This document shows positions 42,801 to 45,989 of a stretch of 45,989 nucleotides of DNA, one piece after another. Source of the DNA: JBEKTY01 sp049515555 (GTDB taxonomy: Bacteria > Planctomycetota > Planctomycetia > Pirellulales > Thermoguttaceae); the NCBI GenBank assembly GCA_049515555.1, contig JBEKTY010000054.1:1-45989 (forward strand), written 5' to 3'. Position numbers and translations under genes: made by a program. The number at the start of each line of letters is the position of its first letter. Position 1 is the stretch's first letter. A model generated the notes under the pieces. The model was not told the origin of the DNA. It searched no databases and saw only the letters and a program-made list of their open reading frames with translations.

Positions 42801-43058
42801 CAACGAGCGGTCGCAGAGGTGCCGGTCGATGATCGTGTTGATGGCCCCCGCGTAATAGAGGTAGAGGCCCTTGGCGCAATCGACTTCCTGGTTGTTGACG
42901 AACACCGTCTCCACCAACCCGTTCATAATGACGATCGTGCTGGAGCGATCAGGTATGATCCGCCAAGGACGATCGACGGTAACAGTCCTGCTGTCCGGCT
43001 CCACGGTCGTGATCCGCCGCCACCGCCCCAGCCCCCGGCCGCGGGCGACGACCACGAC
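42795..43058 (-). pseudogene. Fragment of a right-handed beta-helix protein
   Basis: The minus frame encodes GRGLGRWRRITTVEPDSRTV, then TVDRPWRIIPDRSSTIVIMN, GLVETVFVNNQEVDCAKG and LYLYYAGAINTI. This is the turn-and-coil pattern of planctomycete beta-helix proteins ('G.G.WR.I', 'LDRPW...PD..S.vvi..', 'FVNN...D...GL..YYAG'). Neither a start nor the rest of the helix is present. The frame runs straight into the 29-bp minisatellite. It is an isolated remnant. Confidence 0.55.
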
Positions 43059-43625
43059 CCGCCCGACGACCTTGTGATGGGGCTTCTGTTCTCCTCCAGC
43101 CAACGCAGGACAGCCTCCAAGGATGTGTCTGTAGCCCACCATCCAGGCGCAGTTAACCGAGCGGATGGCCGCCAGTCCGACGTCGGCTGGGCTGGCTCAC
43201 CCGGCGTGCTTCGAACGGCCTTACTGCCCCCCGATTCGACCCCGTGGAAGGTTCTTGTGGTCAGTCACAAGCCCGAAGGGTTGGGCGGGCCATCCGTGAG
43301 GTTGTGGCACCCTACCAACAGAAATCCAACCAAACCCCACTTGCTGGTTATTGCAATATCCAGAAGATGTGAGAGAATCTGGCCGGTGTGTCCGATTCGA
43401 GTGGTAGCATCCACTCGGACGAACTGGCCCGGGAGTTGAGTCGAAGGGATTCACAGCTCCCCCTAGCCGGCATCGCTGCTATGAGTTCCGGCCGGGCTTA
43501 CCACGCATCGCTCGTGCATCTGGTGGCTATTTGGTCCCCCGGCTTGTGCTGTAGTTCAGCCAGGGGCTCTCGCTTCACGTTTTCAAGCCCCGCTGCTAGT
43601 CCCATCTAAGTCTGGAGGTGCTACC
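43059..43625. other. Gene-free stretch before the Kelch/PKD protein
   Basis: No convincing coding frame is seen. A CGAGTGG/CCACTCG hairpin with a six-base loop lies at 43398-43417. The last bases hold GGAGGTG, the ribosome-binding site of the next gene. A promoter for that gene should be here but I cannot place it with confidence. Confidence 0.5.
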
Positions 43626-45989
43626 ATGGCCCGTAAGAAGACAGCTCGCGGGTGCAACCCCGCCCACGCGTTTTCTCAACGCCGCAGTGCGGGCGGCATG
43701 TCTCGCCGGTTGATGATTGAGCCCCTGGAGGTCCGGGCACTTTTGAGCTTGGGGCTGACGCCGTGCGGCACTTGGACGCAGCTTGCCCCCAGTGGCGCCG
43801 CCCCCAGTGCGCGCTACTGCCAGACTGCTGTGGAAGACCAGGCTCACGACCGGATGATCATCTTCGGCGGCGAGTCCACCCTCGGCAACGGCGGGGGTCT
43901 GAATGACGTCTGGGGCGGCCGCCAGAACGCCAGCGCGGTTTACGACCCCTCCAGTAACGAGATGATAATCTTCGGTGGGGACCAGACTCGGGGTTATAAT
44001 GGGGGGGACGCCAACGACACCTGGGTGCTCACGCATGCGGACGGGCTGGGAGGCACGCCGCAATGGATCCAGCTCAACCCGGCCGGAACACTGCCGATAC
44101 CCCGGCGGCAGGCCGGTGCCGTCTACGACGTGGCTCATAACCGGATGATCGTGGTGGGCGGAATAACGACCAGCGCAGGCATCGAACGTCTCTACGATGT
44201 GTGCGTACTGGAGAACGCCAACGGGCTGACGGGAACGCCCACCTGGACAGAGTTCAGCCCGGGCACCGTGCCGCCAATCGTATATGCGCCCGTCGTCTAT
44301 GACCCGGCGAGCAATCGGCTCGTCATGTTTGACAACAGCTTTGACGGCGACACGTGGGTGCTCTCGAATGCCGACGGGTTGGGGGGAACGCCGGCCTGGA
44401 CGAAACTCTCTACGACGGGCACGCCGCCCAGTTCACAAGGCTTCAGCGCGGTCTACGACCCGGCAACGAATCTGATGGCGGTGTTCGGAGGGGGAGGGCA
44501 GAGTGGGAACTACTACAATGACGTGTATACTCTGTCCGATGCCAACGGACTGGGGGGAACGCCTGTCTGGACGCAAGTCAATGCGGGCAGCTCAGCGCCT
44601 GATCCGAGGCATGACCACACCGCAGTCTACAATCCCACCAGCGGCATCATGACCGTGTTCGGCGGGGACGATAATTCCGTCATGTTCGGCGACGTCTGGG
44701 CGATCGCCCCAGGCGCAGTCACAGCCGGGGGCGCGGAAGGGGCGACCAACAGCAGCGTGCTCTCCGGAGCAACATTCACCGATGCCAATCCGGGCGACCA
44801 CTCGGCCGACATGACGGCGGTGATCACCTGGGGCGACGGCGGGCCGACCTCCGCCGGCACGGTGTCCTACGACGCCGGCAGCGGCACGTACACGGTCAGC
44901 GATGCCCACACCTACGCCGAAGAAGGCACCTATCCCATCAGCATCGCGGTAAACGATGACGGGGGTGCGAGAGCCACGATCAGCGGCACGGCCACGGTGG
45001 CGGACGCGTACTCCGTCACCGCCGGTAGGAGCACGGGAAGCCAGGTGCTCGCCACCTTCACCGACGGCAATCCCCTTGCCTCGGCAAGCGACTACACGCC
45101 GACGGTGAACTGGGGCGGAGCGGTGATCGGCACGGCAAGCGTTTCCGTGGAATCGGTGTCCCAGACGCCCCCGGCCTCGACCTCGACCTGGCAGGTCGTC
45201 GGCAGCGCGATCTATGCGGCCCAGGGCACCTACCCGATCAGCGTTACCGTCCACGACGTCGGCGGCAACACGTTCACCAGCAGCGGCAAGGTGGAGTTCG
45301 ACGCGGGCGCTGCCCTTCTGACCGACACGACGCCGCAGAAGACCTACAGTGCCGTCGAGGGCAGCAGCACGAAAACGCAGGTCCTGGCGACCTTCAGCGA
45401 CGCCAACGCCACGGCCCAGCCCACCAGTTTCACGGCCACCGTGACCTGGGCCGGCGCGCTGGTCGGCACGCCCACGGTCTCGGTGCAGTTGGTGTCGCGG
45501 ACGAAGACGCTATCGAAGTGGAAGGTGCTGGGCAGCGCGATTTACGCCGACGTGGGGACGTACTCCGCGACGGTGCTGGTCCAGGACGCGGCCGGCAACG
45601 TGGTCCAGAGCGTCGGCAAGACCCAGTTCAAGGTGGCAGACGCGCCGCTGCGCGATGCGACGGCGGCCAAGACCTATAACGCCGTCGAGGGCGGCAGCAC
45701 GGGGACCCAGGTGCTGGCGCGCTTCACGGACGGCGACCCGGCCGCCCCGGTGAGCGACTTCTCGGGCACGATCAACTGGGGCGACGGGCAGACGACGCCC
45801 TTCACCTCGGCCGACGTGAGCCTGGCCGCGGGGGTCTTCAGCGTGAGCCTCCCGGCCGGTCACACCTATGCTGAGGCGGGCAAGTACAGCGTCTCCGTCT
45901 CCGTCAAGGACGCCGGCGGCAGCAGCCTGACCAGCAAGAAGGTCAAGTTCAACGTAGCCGAGGCGGCCCTGACCGATGTTACGGTGGCG
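43626..45989 (+). CDS. Planctomycete surface protein: LEPR-type N-terminus, Kelch-like propeller, PKD-like repeats (3' partial)
   Basis: GGAGGTG precedes ATG 43626. The frame stays open to the window end (788 codons), so the gene is incomplete. The N-terminus MSRRLMIEPLEVRALLSLG is the planctomycete 'LEPRxLLS'-type motif associated with exported giant proteins. Kelch-like blades (about residues 50-360) have repeated 'AVYDPxSNxMxxFGG ... NDTWVLxNADGLGGTPxWTxL' units. From about residue 370, PKD/Ig-like beta-sandwiches (ITWGDG, HTYAEEGTYPISIAV) follow, then units of about 110 residues beginning 'TYSAVEGSSTKTQVLATFSD'. Likely an exported adhesin or structural protein. Blade 1 appears shortened. 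Confidence 0.88.
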   Translation, partial: MARKKTARGCNPAHAFSQRRSAGGMSRRLMIEPLEVRALLSLGLTPCGTWTQLAPSGAAPSARYCQTAVEDQAHDRMIIFGGESTLGNGGGLNDVWGGRQNASAVYDPSSNEMIIFGGDQTRGYNGGDANDTWVLTHADGLGGTPQWIQLNPAGTLPIPRRQAGAVYDVAHNRMIVVGGITTSAGIERLYDVCVLENANGLTGTPTWTEFSPGTVPPIVYAPVVYDPASNRLVMFDNSFDGDTWVLSNADGLGGTPAWTKLSTTGTPPSSQGFSAVYDPATNLMAVFGGGGQSGNYYNDVYTLSDANGLGGTPVWTQVNAGSSAPDPRHDHTAVYNPTSGIMTVFGGDDNSVMFGDVWAIAPGAVTAGGAEGATNSSVLSGATFTDANPGDHSADMTAVITWGDGGPTSAGTVSYDAGSGTYTVSDAHTYAEEGTYPISIAVNDDGGARATISGTATVADAYSVTAGRSTGSQVLATFTDGNPLASASDYTPTVNWGGAVIGTASVSVESVSQTPPASTSTWQVVGSAIYAAQGTYPISVTVHDVGGNTFTSSGKVEFDAGAALLTDTTPQKTYSAVEGSSTKTQVLATFSDANATAQPTSFTATVTWAGALVGTPTVSVQLVSRTKTLSKWKVLGSAIYADVGTYSATVLVQDAAGNVVQSVGKTQFKVADAPLRDATAAKTYNAVEGGSTGTQVLARFTDGDPAAPVSDFSGTINWGDGQTTPFTSADVSLAAGVFSVSLPAGHTYAEAGKYSVSVSVKDAGGSSLTSKKVKFNVAEAALTDVTVA

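Noticed and set aside
42285..43439. 384-codon plus-strand frame over the esterase fragment, minisatellite and beta-helix remnant
   Set aside because: Only the first 60 codons resemble a protein family; the rest reads through repeats and an antisense remnant.
1..45989. Alternative genetic code with TAG as sense, suggested by two in-frame TAGs
   Set aside because: Well-supported genes in the window end with TAG (kinase at 16685, cyclase-fold protein at 3256, methylase at 2711), so global reassignment does not fit.

Overview
This 46 kb window looks like a chromosomal segment of a planctomycete (Planctomycetota, probably order Pirellulales). The assignment is inference from sequence hallmarks: high GC; two giant Ser/Thr kinases fused to WD40 propellers, each next to an RNA polymerase sigma factor; Tat-exported Gfo/Idh and DUF362 proteins; a surface protein with the planctomycete N-terminal 'EPLExRALLS' motif; and many palindromic intergenic repeats of the kind common in this phylum.

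Layout. 1-2.7 kb: the 3' two thirds of a Type ISP-like restriction/methyltransferase gene, broken by an in-frame TAG. 2.7-3.3 kb: gene-free palindromes and short tandem repeats. 3.3-7.3 kb (minus): a conserved hypothetical, an HlyD-type adaptor and a terpenoid-cyclase-fold protein. 7.46-8.15 kb: rsmG (plus), overlapped at its 3' end by a small membrane protein gene that is coupled to a DUF6677-like gene and a UroD-family gene (8.1-10.05 kb, minus). 10.2-16.1 kb (plus): a possible PilZ-like protein, a 6-phosphogluconolactonase-type lactonase, a BshB1-type deacetylase, a large MG2-like membrane protein and a secreted secretin-associated-looking protein. 16.4 kb: tRNA-Arg(UCG). 16.7-21.2 kb (minus): sigma factor followed by kinase-WD40. 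21.2-22.1 kb: gene-free, with an IS30 transposase stub and a terminator. 22.1-25.4 kb (plus): a polysaccharide-deacetylase-like protein and a Gfo/Idh oxidoreductase. 25.5-25.9 kb: a decayed gene. 26.0-31.6 kb: a second kinase with fourteen exactly periodic WD40 repeats, convergent with a second, larger sigma factor. 31.8-33.8 kb (plus): a compact unit of a 135-aa protein, an AAA+ ATPase and a 36-aa ORF. 33.8-39.5 kb: a secreted beta-helix protein (minus) and a secreted GH42-like protein (plus). 39.5-43.1 kb: mostly gene remnants (Abhydrolase_10, Tat-AKR, esterase, beta-helix) around one intact DUF362 gene. 43.6 kb to the end: a large Kelch/PKD-like surface protein that runs off the window.

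How it fits together. The two sigma-kinase modules are presumably signalling units. Much of 22-43 kb encodes exported carbohydrate-active or redox proteins and remnants of such genes, which suggests an accessory zone with gene gain and loss. The least explained intact unit is the three-gene AAA+ cassette at 31.8-33.8 kb. The most striking structural theme is palindromic repeats that also invade coding sequence, such as an 81-bp in-frame element inside the second sigma factor. I found no CRISPR array, complete transposon, rRNA gene or convincing replication origin.
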